Of a DNA stretch of 64,000 nt, positions 31,634 to 40,460 are shown in pieces. The DNA lies in the NCBI GenBank assembly GCA_045113275.1, contig JBGUIU010000058.1, forward strand, positions 1 through 64,000, written 5' to 3'. This stretch comes from UBA1181 sp045113275. Its GTDB lineage: Bacteria; Bacteroidota; Bacteroidia; Bacteroidales; Paludibacteraceae. How positions within the stretch are numbered: position 1 is the first letter of the stretch; the number at the start of each line of letters is the position of its first letter. Both the position numbers and the translations under genes were made by a program. Under the pieces are notes generated by a model that was not told the DNA's origin, made no database searches, and worked only from the letters and a program-made list of their open reading frames with translations.

Positions 31634-31871
31634 ATATGTAATTGAAATAGCTCAAGGTTCTAGTGAAGTTAGTCTAAATGTCGATGAGGATATTTACAAA
31701 CAAACAAAAGACTTATTCGATTCTATGGATCGTGACGAACTCATATCAAAAAAAGGTGATTGTGTCATTCGTATTCTAACTTTTCAGCAGAATGATTTCG
31801 CTACGATGTGGAAAAAAGTTTTGGATGAAATAACAACATTAGATACAATAATTGAAAATAAAGATGATTAA
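31626..31871 (+). CDS. Small acidic hypothetical protein (81 aa)
   Basis: An acidic, mixed-fold protein with an overlapping start in the preceding frame. It directly precedes the DNA methyltransferase gene by 12 nt. Function unknown. Confidence 0.6.
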   Translation: MDKYVIEIAQGSSEVSLNVDEDIYKQTKDLFDSMDRDELISKKGDCVIRILTFQQNDFATMWKKVLDEITTLDTIIENKDD

Positions 31872-31883
31872 AGAATAATTATA

Positions 31884-33503
31884 ATGGAAAACATACAATT
31901 ATTATATATTGATTTATTTTGCGGAGCTGGCGGTACCACGACAGGTGTGGAAGAGTCAAGACTTCACGGAGAAAAATGTGCAAAGGTTATTGCGTGTGTG
32001 AATCATGATCAACACGCAATAGCATCGCACATGGCGAACCACAAAGATGTCATGCACTTCACAGAAGATATCCGTACATTAGATACGACCAAACTTGTTT
32101 CTCATCTGAAGGACATGAAGAAAAAATATCCGGATGCAAAAGTTGTTCTGTGGGCATCATTAGAATGCACCAACTTCTCAAAGGCAAAAGGAGGACTTCC
32201 AAGGGATGCAGACAGCAGAACATTAGCAGAACATCTATTCAGATATATTGATGACATAGACCCTGATTTCATCCATATAGAGAACGTCGAGGAGTTTATG
32301 TCATGGGGCGATCTGGATGAGAATGGAAAGCCAATATCAAGTAAAGCTGGAGACTGCTATGTCAGATGGATTAACAAAGTATGTGGTTACGGATATTCAT
32401 ACGACTACAGGATTCTTAATTCTGCTGACTACGGAGCGTATACATCAAGAAAAAGATTCTTTGGAATGTTCGCTAAACCAGGACTCCCAATCATATTCCC
32501 GGAACCAACTCATTCCAAGAAAGGAGAATCAACATTGTTTGGTACTACGAATAAATGGAAGGCTGTCCGAGAAGTGCTTGACTTGGATGATGAAGGCAGG
32601 TCTATCTTCAACAGGGAAAAACCTCTTGTCGAAAAAACATTGGAGAGGATATATGCAGGACTCATCAAGTTCGTTGCAGGAGGAAAGGATAAATATGATG
32701 CTTTGATATTGAAATACAACTCCACATCACAGAACGGCCTGCATTATCCTCCGTCAATAAACGAACCGTGTTCAACTGTTGCAACTCAAAACAGACTTGG
32801 ACTTGTAAAATGCAACTTTCTAAGCAAGCAGTTCAGCGGAGAACCTTGCAGCAAGAACATATCAATAGAAAATCCAGCAGGAACAATTACATGCAAAGAT
32901 CATCATGCCTTTATCACTGCATACTATGGGAAAGGATATAACTCTTCGATAGAAAGTCCGTGTCAGACAGTGACAACAAAAGACAGGCTTTCAACTGTAA
33001 CTTGCTTTATAGACAATCAGTACGGCAAAGGAACTCCATCATCAGCGGAAGGGCCAGCCGGTACAATATGTACGAATCCAAAGCAGTCGATAGTGTATTG
33101 CAAAAAGGATATGAAATATCTGATGAATCCGCAATTTAATTCATTTGGTGCCAGCATCAATAACCCATGCTTTACACTGATTGCAAGAATGGATAAGAAA
33201 CCACCATATATTGTATCAGCCAAGTGCAGTGAAAAGAAACCAGTTCCAATAAATGATACAGATTCTCTGATGACCAAAAAGATAAAAGCATTTATGTCAG
33301 AATACGGAATCATTGATATACGAATGCGGATGCTGAAGATACCGGAACTTAAAAGAATCATGGGTTTCTCCTCTGATTATATTCTTATTGGTACACAGGC
33401 AGAGCAAAAGAAGTACATAGGTAATGCCGTCGAAGTAAACATGAGCAAAGCCTTGTGTCAATGTCTTTGTAACGAAATGATGAAAAGAAAGTTTAACAAT
33501 TAA
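31884..33503 (+). CDS. dcm: DNA (cytosine-5) methyltransferase
   Basis: A 539-aa enzyme with C5-MTase motifs: I DLFCGAGG (10-17), IV around the catalytic C95 (ASLECTNFS), VI ENV (133-135), VIII RKRFFGMFA, and a late GNAVEVNM (motif X). The usual PC of motif IV is EC here. Between VIII and X the target-recognition region contains about five repeats of 40-45 residues with the pattern P(C/A)-T(V/I)-T---R. Modification would protect phage DNA from host restriction. It is a solitary methyltransferase without a nuclease partner. Confidence 0.9.
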   Translation: MENIQLLYIDLFCGAGGTTTGVEESRLHGEKCAKVIACVNHDQHAIASHMANHKDVMHFTEDIRTLDTTKLVSHLKDMKKKYPDAKVVLWASLECTNFSKAKGGLPRDADSRTLAEHLFRYIDDIDPDFIHIENVEEFMSWGDLDENGKPISSKAGDCYVRWINKVCGYGYSYDYRILNSADYGAYTSRKRFFGMFAKPGLPIIFPEPTHSKKGESTLFGTTNKWKAVREVLDLDDEGRSIFNREKPLVEKTLERIYAGLIKFVAGGKDKYDALILKYNSTSQNGLHYPPSINEPCSTVATQNRLGLVKCNFLSKQFSGEPCSKNISIENPAGTITCKDHHAFITAYYGKGYNSSIESPCQTVTTKDRLSTVTCFIDNQYGKGTPSSAEGPAGTICTNPKQSIVYCKKDMKYLMNPQFNSFGASINNPCFTLIARMDKKPPYIVSAKCSEKKPVPINDTDSLMTKKIKAFMSEYGIIDIRMRMLKIPELKRIMGFSSDYILIGTQAEQKKYIGNAVEVNMSKALCQCLCNEMMKRKFNN

Positions 33504-33516
33504 AAACAAATAAATT

Positions 33517-34167
33517 ATGGGATGCGACATACATTTATACATTGAAAAACGTGCGATAAAAGAAATTCCTTTTGTAAGGTCTGAACCAGATCCAGACAAG
33601 AAAGGAGAGTGGAAACAGAAGATAATATACTACTCAGAGGGAAACGAATGGTCTCCATGTTACTTCACAAATAATGCAAGAAGAGAATTCAGCGATAGAT
33701 GTTACGATATGTTTGCTAAACTTGCAGACGTTAGAAACTACAATGATTTAGAACCTATTGAACTAAGAGGTTTTCCATCTGATGCAAGTTATGTAGTAAA
33801 AAGATCATATTGCTATGAACTAATTCCAGATGAAGAATACAACGAAGAAAAATATGAAAGATTTTCTGACGCATACGGAGTAGGTTATTGCAAGAAATCT
33901 TATGGAGAAAGACTAATTATAATAGGTGGATCAAAAGTAATATATGAAGAAAAAGGAAGGAAATTTATTTCCAGTCCTGATTGGCATAATCCGAACTGGT
34001 GTACTACAAAAGAGTTGGAAGAATGCATTAAAGAAATATTCTATAATGAAGAATTGAAAGGATATACACCTGAAGCAATGGACTGGACTAATTTGTTAGC
34101 CATCATGAAGGATACAGAAAGCACTGGATATTACGAATGCAGAGCAGTCTTTTGGTTCGATAATTAA
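33517..34167 (+). CDS. MGCDIH family phage protein
   Basis: A 216-aa protein with the characteristic N-terminus MGCDIHLYIEKR shared by a widespread phage protein family. The rest is mixed alpha/beta with many aromatic and acidic residues. Conserved cysteine, aspartate and histidine at the N-terminus suggest metal or nucleotide contact, but no function is established. Confidence 0.75.
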   Translation: MGCDIHLYIEKRAIKEIPFVRSEPDPDKKGEWKQKIIYYSEGNEWSPCYFTNNARREFSDRCYDMFAKLADVRNYNDLEPIELRGFPSDASYVVKRSYCYELIPDEEYNEEKYERFSDAYGVGYCKKSYGERLIIIGGSKVIYEEKGRKFISSPDWHNPNWCTTKELEECIKEIFYNEELKGYTPEAMDWTNLLAIMKDTESTGYYECRAVFWFDN

Positions 34168-34190
34168 TTAAATTAATTAAGAAGAAAAAT

Positions 34191-34481
34191 ATGACACAAC
34201 TGACAGAAGAAAATCTTTTAGAAAATGGATTCGAGTTTATTCGAAGATTTCAGTTTTTTAAAAAAGATAACATTTCAATAGGACGAGATCCAATAGAATG
34301 GGATCCCATTAAATCAGAAGGAAAGTATACATTGTCTATATGTATAGGCAGTATTCAGCTTGAATTAAAGACAGTCGAACAACTTCACGAGGTATTCAAA
34401 CTGATAGGAAGAAATGATTTGGTGAATAATTGGAAGATTGGAAACCATCGGTTCTATCCTGACAGAGTTTATACTGTGTGA
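34191..34481 (+). CDS. Small hypothetical protein (96 aa)
   Basis: A soluble protein with an N-terminal helix and beta-strand middle (KYTLSICIGSIQLEL). The leader is A-rich. Function unknown. Confidence 0.6.
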   Translation: MTQLTEENLLENGFEFIRRFQFFKKDNISIGRDPIEWDPIKSEGKYTLSICIGSIQLELKTVEQLHEVFKLIGRNDLVNNWKIGNHRFYPDRVYTV

Positions 34482-34551
34482 GTAAAGAGCAGAAACTTCT
34501 ATGGATGTTATCATTCATTCTGTTCCAAGTTTTCATTTAGATTATTAGGAT

Positions 34552-34998
34552 ATGAATAAGACAGACGAAAAACTATTAATCAAAGACCTATGCGCAAGAG
34601 TTCCCTATGGTGTAATGTGTGCGAGGTTGCCGTTATATGGAAATGGTGTATTGGGTTCGCCACGTAAACTAATCGGAATACACCCAAGCAGAAGGTATAT
34701 GCTTGAATTTGACAATGGGGAGTATATGCCTAACGAGTATATGTTGGATGATATCAAACCTTATCTTCGCTCTATATCAAGCATGACAAAGGAGGAAGCA
34801 TATGAACTAAGAGGATGGGAAGATTATGAACTTATTTCTTGGCTAGATTGTGAAGAAATATGTTTTTGTGATCTTACTGTTAAATATGAGACTTTAGTTA
34901 AATTAATGGATTGGCTCTATGAACATCATTTTGACATCCATGGTTTAATAGAAAAAGGGTTAGCACTTGAAGCTCCTGAAGGCATATATAACTTTTGA
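34552..34998 (+). CDS. Hypothetical protein (148 aa)
   Basis: The middle (GIHPSRRYMLEFDNGEYMPNEYMLDDIKPYLRSISSMTKEEA) resembles short phage and plasmid proteins of Bacteroidales, with a C-terminal segment WLYEHHFDIHGLIEKGLA. I recognise the pattern but not the function. Confidence 0.65.
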   Translation: MNKTDEKLLIKDLCARVPYGVMCARLPLYGNGVLGSPRKLIGIHPSRRYMLEFDNGEYMPNEYMLDDIKPYLRSISSMTKEEAYELRGWEDYELISWLDCEEICFCDLTVKYETLVKLMDWLYEHHFDIHGLIEKGLALEAPEGIYNF

Positions 34999-35001
34999 AT
35001 T

Positions 35002-35283
35002 ATGGTTAATGAACGTGCGACAGAATTTATAAAGAATGTTCTAAAAGAATGGGAATCAATCTTTAAAGGAATCAAGTTAAGATATGCCTATGATGAAGAT
35101 GTGCAATACCATATAATTGAAGTGGGACCAGAAAGTATAAGACGAGAAGATGAAGACTATATGGCTAAAGAACTTCAGTTATATATGGACTTTGCTGATG
35201 TGTTTGATGGTGAGAATATTTTGATATGCAATCCTTCAGACGCAAACAATATGAGTAATGTATTATTTAATAATTTAAATTAA
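35002..35283 (+). CDS. Small hypothetical protein (93 aa)
   Basis: It starts 3 nt after the previous stop and is acidic with a helix-strand-helix pattern. Function unknown. Confidence 0.6.
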   Translation: MVNERATEFIKNVLKEWESIFKGIKLRYAYDEDVQYHIIEVGPESIRREDEDYMAKELQLYMDFADVFDGENILICNPSDANNMSNVLFNNLN

Positions 35284-35291
35284 TTTAAGTT

Positions 35292-35720
35292 ATGTGGATA
35301 GCAAGAGATAAAAATAAATCATTATGGCTTTATAAAGAAAAGCCTATTAGAAATGAACAAGAAAATTATTGGATTTCTAGTCATCATGATGATGCAATAA
35401 GTACATTATATCCTACTATGTTTCCTGAACTTAAATGGGAAGACGAACCCATTGAAGTTGAAATAATTTCTAAAGGTAAATCAAACAAAACTAACATTAC
35501 AGTAACACGTGAAAAGATAGCATTTGATGATAGTTATTGGACTGCGTTCCGTCATATGGCTGCTATGGCTGCAATGCAAAGTATGATAACAAATTGGCCA
35601 CATGAATTAAAACCAGTACCAGAAAATGTATGTAGTTCATCAGTTGATTTTGCAGATGCTTTAATTGAAAAACTAAAAAGTAAACAAGAAAAAAATGTGG
35701 GTAGCGAGAGACAAAAATAA
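35292..35720 (+). CDS. MW-ARDK family protein with helical extension
   Basis: A 142-aa protein. Residues 1-60 are the family module (MWIARDKNKSLWLYKEKP, then PELKWEDEPIEVEI), and the rest is a helical extension. Its last 26 nt overlap another family member at 35695, the tandem sign of a duplication. Confidence 0.7.
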   Translation: MWIARDKNKSLWLYKEKPIRNEQENYWISSHHDDAISTLYPTMFPELKWEDEPIEVEIISKGKSNKTNITVTREKIAFDDSYWTAFRHMAAMAAMQSMITNWPHELKPVPENVCSSSVDFADALIEKLKSKQEKNVGSERQK

Positions 35721-35889
35721 TAGTTTGTGGCTCTATAAAGAAAAGCCATATAGAAATGAAATTTATGAATGTTGGCAAAGTGAAGATCCTTATGTTTATG
35801 TAGGACCAATAGATAAAACTCTATTTCCTAATCTCAAATGGGAGGATGAGCCTATCGAAGTAACAATTATAGAAAAACAAAATCTTTAA
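35695..35889 (+). CDS. MW-ARDK family protein
   Basis: A 64-aa protein that consists of the family module alone: MWVARDKNNSLWLYKEKP, then FPNLKWEDEPIEVTIIEK. It is the closest intact relative of the amber-interrupted copy at 21253. Function unknown. Confidence 0.7.
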   Translation: MWVARDKNNSLWLYKEKPYRNEIYECWQSEDPYVYVGPIDKTLFPNLKWEDEPIEVTIIEKQNL

Positions 35890-35893
35890 TACT

Positions 35894-36160
35894 ATGACAA
35901 ATTATGATTTTTATTCAACGCAAAATAAAGGCTATACTAAAGAAGATGGTTACAGAGAGAAATTAAATAGATATCTTTATAGCCATAAAGGTATCACATA
36001 TAAGGATTTGATTGTTAAATGCAAGGACAAGAAAACTAATCCATTCAGTGCTTCAATGGCCAGATGGTTTATTAGCGAATATTCTGACATAACAGACCAA
36101 TGTGATCATGTAAGAGACGTAGTTAAAGAAATAGTTAATAAAGATAGTTTAGTGTCATGA
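35894..36160 (+). CDS. Small hypothetical protein (88 aa)
   Basis: A mostly helical protein with the C-terminal block SMARWFISEYSDITDQCDHVRDVV. A decayed partial copy of it lies at 26844. Its end overlaps the next gene. Function unknown. Confidence 0.65.
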   Translation: MTNYDFYSTQNKGYTKEDGYREKLNRYLYSHKGITYKDLIVKCKDKKTNPFSASMARWFISEYSDITDQCDHVRDVVKEIVNKDSLVS

Positions 36161-36375
36161 TAATTTCTGAAACATCTGATTGTATAGAAGAATATTCTTT
36201 AATAGAATCAAGAAGACGTATTATTTATAAAACTTGTTCTAATTGTTTATATTATAATACAACTTATAAAAGATGCAAATGTGATAATTCAGATATAATA
36301 GGAAGTACTCATACAACTACAAATTGTAAAAATTATCAGATTAATCCTAAGTATTTAAAATATAGAAATTCATGA
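36157..36375 (+). CDS. Cysteine-rich small protein (72 aa)
   Basis: Five cysteines in the middle (CSNCLYYNTTYKRCKC, later C) suggest metal binding. It is coupled to the preceding gene by start-stop overlap. Very A+T-rich. Confidence 0.6.
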   Translation: MIISETSDCIEEYSLIESRRRIIYKTCSNCLYYNTTYKRCKCDNSDIIGSTHTTTNCKNYQINPKYLKYRNS

Positions 36376-36398
36376 AAATAGAACAAATTAAGTAAGAT

Positions 36399-36857
36399 AT
36401 GAAAACAGTACAGGAATTGATTAATGAATTATTAAACAGATATGAAGCGTTGCATAATGATATAAAGGTATACATTATGTCGAATAAAGACTGGATATAC
36501 TATTTCTTAAATCCATTAGCATCGTTAAAAGGCAATGAAGAACTTTTTAATCTTATTAAAGAATATCCTAATAATTGGAAAGATATTATTGATATTAAGA
36601 TTATAAGTATATCATCAAATTCTGTGAGAGTATATCTTATTACAGATGAGTGTTACTGTGATATTCATATTAATTTGGAAAGAACCATAGTCTTATCTAC
36701 ATTTGAAACTATTGTTGAAAGAAATAAGATAACGTATGAAGGTGAACTTAATAAACATATGATCAATAAATTAAAAGAGGAAATTGATACTCTTAAAAAT
36801 ACTCTTAAAGAGAAAGAGGAGGATCTTAAAAAACTTAATAAAGAATGTAAAAATTAA
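36399..36857 (+). CDS. Coiled-coil hypothetical protein (152 aa)
   Basis: A globular N-terminal about 105 residues is followed by a C-terminal coiled coil (KLKEEIDTLKNTLKEKEEDL). A 3' fragment of a second copy lies at 26302. Function unknown. Confidence 0.65.
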   Translation: MKTVQELINELLNRYEALHNDIKVYIMSNKDWIYYFLNPLASLKGNEELFNLIKEYPNNWKDIIDIKIISISSNSVRVYLITDECYCDIHINLERTIVLSTFETIVERNKITYEGELNKHMINKLKEEIDTLKNTLKEKEEDLKKLNKECKN

Positions 36858-36868
36858 ATAATAAAATT

Positions 36869-37303
36869 ATGGAATTAAAAATTATAAACAAGTCAAAACA
36901 CGCATTACCAAGTTATGCAACACTACAATCAGCTGGAATGGACCTTCGTGCAAACTTAGATTCACCAATAGTATTAAACCCATTGGAACGTGTACTGGTT
37001 CCAACTGGCATACATATAGCTTTGCCTAACGGATATGAAGCACAGATCCGTCCAAGAAGCGGTATGGCAGCTAAACATGGCATCACAGTTTTAAACACTC
37101 CAGGCACGATAGATGCCGATTATCGTGGAGAGATAAAAGTAATCCTGGTGAACCTGTCAAATGAACCATTCACAATAGAGGATGGTGAACGTGTCTGTCA
37201 AATGGTAGTCGCAAGGTACGAACAAGTTTCATGGAATGAAGTGGATGTCTTGGATGAGACAGAACGAGGAGAAGGAGGCTTCGGTCATACAGGTAATAGA
37301 TAA
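36869..37303 (+). CDS. dut: dUTPase (trimeric Dut)
   Basis: A 144-aa enzyme with all five family motifs: AGMDLRANL (about 23-31), PRSGMAAKHGITV (about 62-74), NTPGTIDADYRGEI (about 77-90), GERVCQMVVARYE, and the C-terminal P-loop-like RGEGGFGHTG. It hydrolyses dUTP to dUMP, keeping uracil out of phage DNA and supplying ThyX. The length is standard. Confidence 0.95.
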   Translation: MELKIINKSKHALPSYATLQSAGMDLRANLDSPIVLNPLERVLVPTGIHIALPNGYEAQIRPRSGMAAKHGITVLNTPGTIDADYRGEIKVILVNLSNEPFTIEDGERVCQMVVARYEQVSWNEVDVLDETERGEGGFGHTGNR

Positions 37304-37314
37304 ATTAAAGGATT

Positions 37315-37893
37315 ATGAAAAACGAAGATTTAGATTTCCTCATCAACTTACAAAAGGAGTTGTTGGAGCAAAATGAGAAGTATCATCTATGCCAAGCAGA
37401 CCCTATCTATGTAGGTATCATGGATTATGAGTTTGAGATAAGACCGGAAAGTCATGCAGAAGAAATTCATGTAATATGTTCAGGAGAATCCGAATATAGT
37501 ATAGATGAGTTTATACAATATTTGTTTGATGATTACGAACTTAAAGATATTAATACTCCTAAGGATGAGATTATTAATAGTTTCAAAGATTGTAGTACAA
37601 CAGACGATCTAAGAGAAGTAATAGACAAATATTTCTCAGATTCAGATATTGATTCATCAGATTATGATATCTATTATGTTGAAAAAGCTGGCCATTTAGC
37701 ACAAAACTGTTGTTTCATCACATGGGAAGATGCAGTTGAGCATTTGAAATATAATAAACATCATTATTCAGCTGATGCTCATCCTTATGCAATGACAGCT
37801 TTTCGTAGTCCGCAGTTGGAAAGATTGTTGGAGATTATAAAGACAACTGAATGGGAAGCGATAAAAGCAAAACAGAAAGGAGGAGAAGTATGA
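37315..37893 (+). CDS. Hypothetical acidic protein, paralogue of the 21434 gene
   Basis: A 192-aa protein sharing its layout and C-terminal block (HPYAMTAFRSPQLERLLEIIKTTEWEA) with the 21434 product. An acidic, D-rich middle is present. Function unknown. Confidence 0.7.
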   Translation: MKNEDLDFLINLQKELLEQNEKYHLCQADPIYVGIMDYEFEIRPESHAEEIHVICSGESEYSIDEFIQYLFDDYELKDINTPKDEIINSFKDCSTTDDLREVIDKYFSDSDIDSSDYDIYYVEKAGHLAQNCCFITWEDAVEHLKYNKHHYSADAHPYAMTAFRSPQLERLLEIIKTTEWEAIKAKQKGGEV

Positions 37894-38261
37894 AAGTACA
37901 AATTTATATGAAAGATGGGAGAGTTACTTCCGTAAGGACCAATTTCCCAAAAGGCATGACAGATGAAGATATCAAAAATGCTTTAGAAAAGTATAATGAA
38001 AGTAACAAGAAAGATGGCATGGTTTGCCATCTTCTTGATCTTGATCCCCTAATGTCTGAAGTTTTCAAATTCTTTCTTGGTGAAAATGAATATAAGATCC
38101 AATATGAAATGTCAGACATTTATGAAAATCTTGAAGAGGCAATAAGGTCCATCAGTGATCTAAGGAATGATCTTGATAATATAAAAGACAATGTAGATAA
38201 TACGATGGACATCATTGGAACATCTCTAAAAGACTTGGAAAAATTCAAAGATAAAGATTAA
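37890..38261 (+). CDS. Hypothetical protein with C-terminal coiled coil
   Basis: A 123-aa protein from the ATG at 37890, preceded by AAGGAGGAG; an upstream in-frame ATG at 37851 would overlap the previous gene by 43 nt. The C-terminal third is a coiled coil of IxxxLxxL type. Function unknown. Confidence 0.6.
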   Translation: MKVQIYMKDGRVTSVRTNFPKGMTDEDIKNALEKYNESNKKDGMVCHLLDLDPLMSEVFKFFLGENEYKIQYEMSDIYENLEEAIRSISDLRNDLDNIKDNVDNTMDIIGTSLKDLEKFKDKD

Positions 38262-38309
38262 AAGTTGCGTATGGATTACACAATATTCATATAATCGGGA
38301 GATAAAGTT

Positions 38310-38573
38310 ATGACGAAGAAAGAACGAAGTGACATAATAAATAACTGGAAGTCTATAGTGAAACTCGTCTTCGATATAGAAGTTGAAATATCAGCGAAGT
38401 GGAAGCCGAAGTTCGATAGGTTGTATAAAAGGCAGAAGTCAGGAAAGCTTAGAGATTCAGAACTAAATGACTTCGCAGAAAAATATCACAAAGCAATTGC
38501 TGAGAGAATTGTCTATAAGGCGATTCTTTCAGCTAAATACAAAGAGATTTTAACAAACGAAAACATTAAATGA
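38310..38573 (+). CDS. Small basic helical protein (87 aa)
   Basis: A lysine/arginine-rich, probably all-helical protein whose stop overlaps the next start. DNA or RNA binding is possible from charge only. Confidence 0.6.
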   Translation: MTKKERSDIINNWKSIVKLVFDIEVEISAKWKPKFDRLYKRQKSGKLRDSELNDFAEKYHKAIAERIVYKAILSAKYKEILTNENIK

Positions 38574-38848
38574 AACGATTTTTTATAACTATTCTATTCA
38601 CGTTGCTCGCACTTATGACATGCAATGCATTTGAGACACGATTCATGAGTGTGGATTTCAAGAAGATGCAGCTGATATACAAAAATAAAGTGTATGAACT
38701 TGTTGAAATAAGAAACAAGGTAAAGCATCATCACAGGGAAATAACATATCTTTGTATCGACGAGGATTGCAAAGCGGTAGCCTTCCGTCTGTTTGTTACG
38801 GACGGAGGGGAGTTTATGAGATTACAAAAGTTTAACAGCAAAAAATAA
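38570..38848 (+). CDS. Predicted secreted small protein
   Basis: A 92-aa protein with signal peptide MKRFFITILFTLLALMTCNA and predicted cleavage after NA (about residue 20). The mature domain is basic with two cysteines. The start overlaps the preceding stop. Confidence 0.65.
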   Translation: MKRFFITILFTLLALMTCNAFETRFMSVDFKKMQLIYKNKVYELVEIRNKVKHHHREITYLCIDEDCKAVAFRLFVTDGGEFMRLQKFNSKK

Positions 38849-38853
38849 TAAGT

Positions 38854-38991
38854 ATGATTGGAGATTTGATACTTTGGATCAAAGAACATCTTAGACAGAT
38901 GTTCTGCATTCACGAATACATAGAGCGTGATTTGCCATTAAATATGAGTTTCAGGTATTGCAAAAAGTGTGGAAAAATTAAAAAGCCATGA
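38854..38991 (+). CDS. Small zinc-finger-like protein (45 aa)
   Basis: ATG at 38854 to TGA at 38991. It has FCIHEYIERD and, near the C-terminus, RYCKKCGKIKK, giving a C-H...C-x2-C arrangement compatible with zinc binding. This is a common small Bacteroidales phage protein type. Confidence 0.55.
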   Translation: MIGDLILWIKEHLRQMFCIHEYIERDLPLNMSFRYCKKCGKIKKP

Positions 38992-39062
38992 GTGAAGTAA
39001 GATATGTCGTTACGACGAACGTCCAAGAAAGCCCACTGGCTTTAGCCGTGGGAGTAGTCAGA
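38988..39062 (+). pseudogene. Solo IS200/IS605 right end (TnpB C-terminus-like and hairpin)
   Basis: The frame (VRYVVTTNVQESPLALAVGVV) has the look of a TnpB C-terminus. At DNA level, AAAGCCCACTGGCTTTAGCC is followed by GTGGG (CCCAC pairs with GTGGG, inner GGC/GCC, loop TTTA) and GAGTAGTCA, as at the right ends of TnpB elements. No tnpB body is present. A frame runs on for about 20 codons, probably by chance. Confidence 0.45.
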
Positions 39063-39150
39063 AGCTTTCCAATTGCGAGAAAGACGGGTCAGTTAAGAAC
39101 GTATCCCTGTACGATAAGGTAACAAACAAATACACATAGAAGGAAAAGAA

Positions 39151-39366
39151 ATGAGCAACAAAGCAAACAATAATCTTAAAAGTGCATACGGCTTCATCGA
39201 GGACGTGGAGCATTATATTGAGCAGGCTAAGGCACACACAGTTGACAAAGAACTGATTGTGAAGATTGAGCAATGCATGAAAGCGTCATTAGATCTGAAG
39301 TGGAAACTTCATGATATAATTAAATTCATTAACAACCAAAACAACAAAACAAATAAGGAGGATTAA
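39151..39366 (+). CDS. Small hypothetical protein (71 aa)
   Basis: A helical protein ending LHDIIKFINNQNNKTNKED, whose C-terminus loosely matches the DIVYFIN family of 20956. A strong AAGGAGG site at its 3' end drives the next gene. Function unknown. Confidence 0.6.
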   Translation: MSNKANNNLKSAYGFIEDVEHYIEQAKAHTVDKELIVKIEQCMKASLDLKWKLHDIIKFINNQNNKTNKED

Positions 39367-39368
39367 TT

Positions 39369-39803
39369 ATGATTGTAGTAGGTTATCAATGTGTAGGCAA
39401 AAGTACATTGGCTAAAAATTTGTATGATTGTATTGACCTAGAAAGCAGCAATTTCTTTGTCGATGGCAAGCGAGATGAAAACTGGTATAAGGTATATGTC
39501 AATATAGCCAAACACCTGTCCGATCAGAAAAATATTGTTTTCATCTCTTCACATAAGATTGTGAGAGAATATCTGAATGAACAGAATATTGAATTTTTAG
39601 TTGTCTGTCCATCATTAGAACTGAAAGAAGAATGGTTGAAAAAGCTAAAAGATCGTTATGATAAGACAGGAAAAGACAAAGATTACAGAGCTTGGAAAAA
39701 TGCTGAAGTTGGTTATGATGAGCAAATCAAAGATCTGATGCAGGAACATAATGTTGTTTTATTAAAAGATATGAACTATAGTTTATTATCAAAGATAGAA
39801 TGA
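39369..39803 (+). CDS. P-loop kinase-like protein
   Basis: A 144-aa protein with P-loop GYQCVGKST (residues 5-13) right at the N-terminus, as in small adenylate/nucleoside kinase-like folds. The later FISSHKIVREYL and LVVCPS strands fit this. It may phosphorylate nucleosides or nucleotides for phage DNA synthesis. A 3' fragment of a second copy lies at 29122. Confidence 0.75.
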   Translation: MIVVGYQCVGKSTLAKNLYDCIDLESSNFFVDGKRDENWYKVYVNIAKHLSDQKNIVFISSHKIVREYLNEQNIEFLVVCPSLELKEEWLKKLKDRYDKTGKDKDYRAWKNAEVGYDEQIKDLMQEHNVVLLKDMNYSLLSKIE

Positions 39804-39830
39804 CGAAGTGAAAAAAAAGGAGGATAATAT

Positions 39831-40202
39831 ATGTTAAATCAACTATCAAAAAAAATAAGAAGGGAGAATCAAAAAAAAGGTTTTGATCTTAAAGATGTTC
39901 AACTCGGAACACAACTAATGCTCGTCGTTTCTGAGTTAAGCGAAGCATTGGAAGCGGAAAGAAAATGGAAACATTGCTCTTCTGAAACAATAACAGATAT
40001 TGATGATGACTTAGATCTTGGATTATTCAATCCAGTAAGATTCGAAAATGAAGTCAAGGATACATTTGAGGATGAAATAGCCGATTCAATAATTCGTATT
40101 CTTGATATATGCGCATATCTACATATCGACATTGATGCGCATGTAAGAACTAAGTTAGCGTACAATAAGACAAGAGAGTATAAACACGGCAAAAGTTTCT
40201 AA
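39831..40202 (+). CDS. mazG: MazG-like NTP pyrophosphohydrolase
   Basis: A 123-aa protein with the MazG/all-alpha NTPase pattern: SELSEALEAER (35-43) with the E-x-x-E metal ligands, EDEIADSIIRILDI (about 80-93) with the second acidic pair, and KLAYNKTREYKHGK at the end. It hydrolyses (d)NTPs to monophosphates. Phage copies adjust nucleotide pools or ppGpp. It follows a GGAGG site. Confidence 0.85.
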   Translation: MLNQLSKKIRRENQKKGFDLKDVQLGTQLMLVVSELSEALEAERKWKHCSSETITDIDDDLDLGLFNPVRFENEVKDTFEDEIADSIIRILDICAYLHIDIDAHVRTKLAYNKTREYKHGKSF

Positions 40203-40205
40203 CAA

Positions 40206-40436
40206 ATGTCACGAAGCCGAAAGAAAATCTGTGCAGGCATGATAGCCTGTGGATGTAAGTCACGCAAGAATGGGAAGAGGGTTTGCCATAAAAAGTTCAG
40301 AATGAGCGAGAAGGATGGCAAGCCTCTTCACAGAATGCGTGAGGCGATGGATTCATGGGACATGGGTGGAGACGGAAAGATTGTATATACTTGGAAGAAG
40401 GACTCAGAAGAGTACAAAAAATACATAAGAAAGTAA
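40206..40436 (+). CDS. MSRSRKK family small basic phage protein
   Basis: A 76-aa basic protein starting MSRSRKKICAGMIACGCKSRKN, a phage family I recognise by its N-terminus, with three cysteines. It is 3 nt after mazG. Nucleic-acid binding is possible; function is not established. Confidence 0.7.
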   Translation: MSRSRKKICAGMIACGCKSRKNGKRVCHKKFRMSEKDGKPLHRMREAMDSWDMGGDGKIVYTWKKDSEEYKKYIRK

Positions 40437-40460
40437 TACAAAAGGTGAAATATCAAAGTT

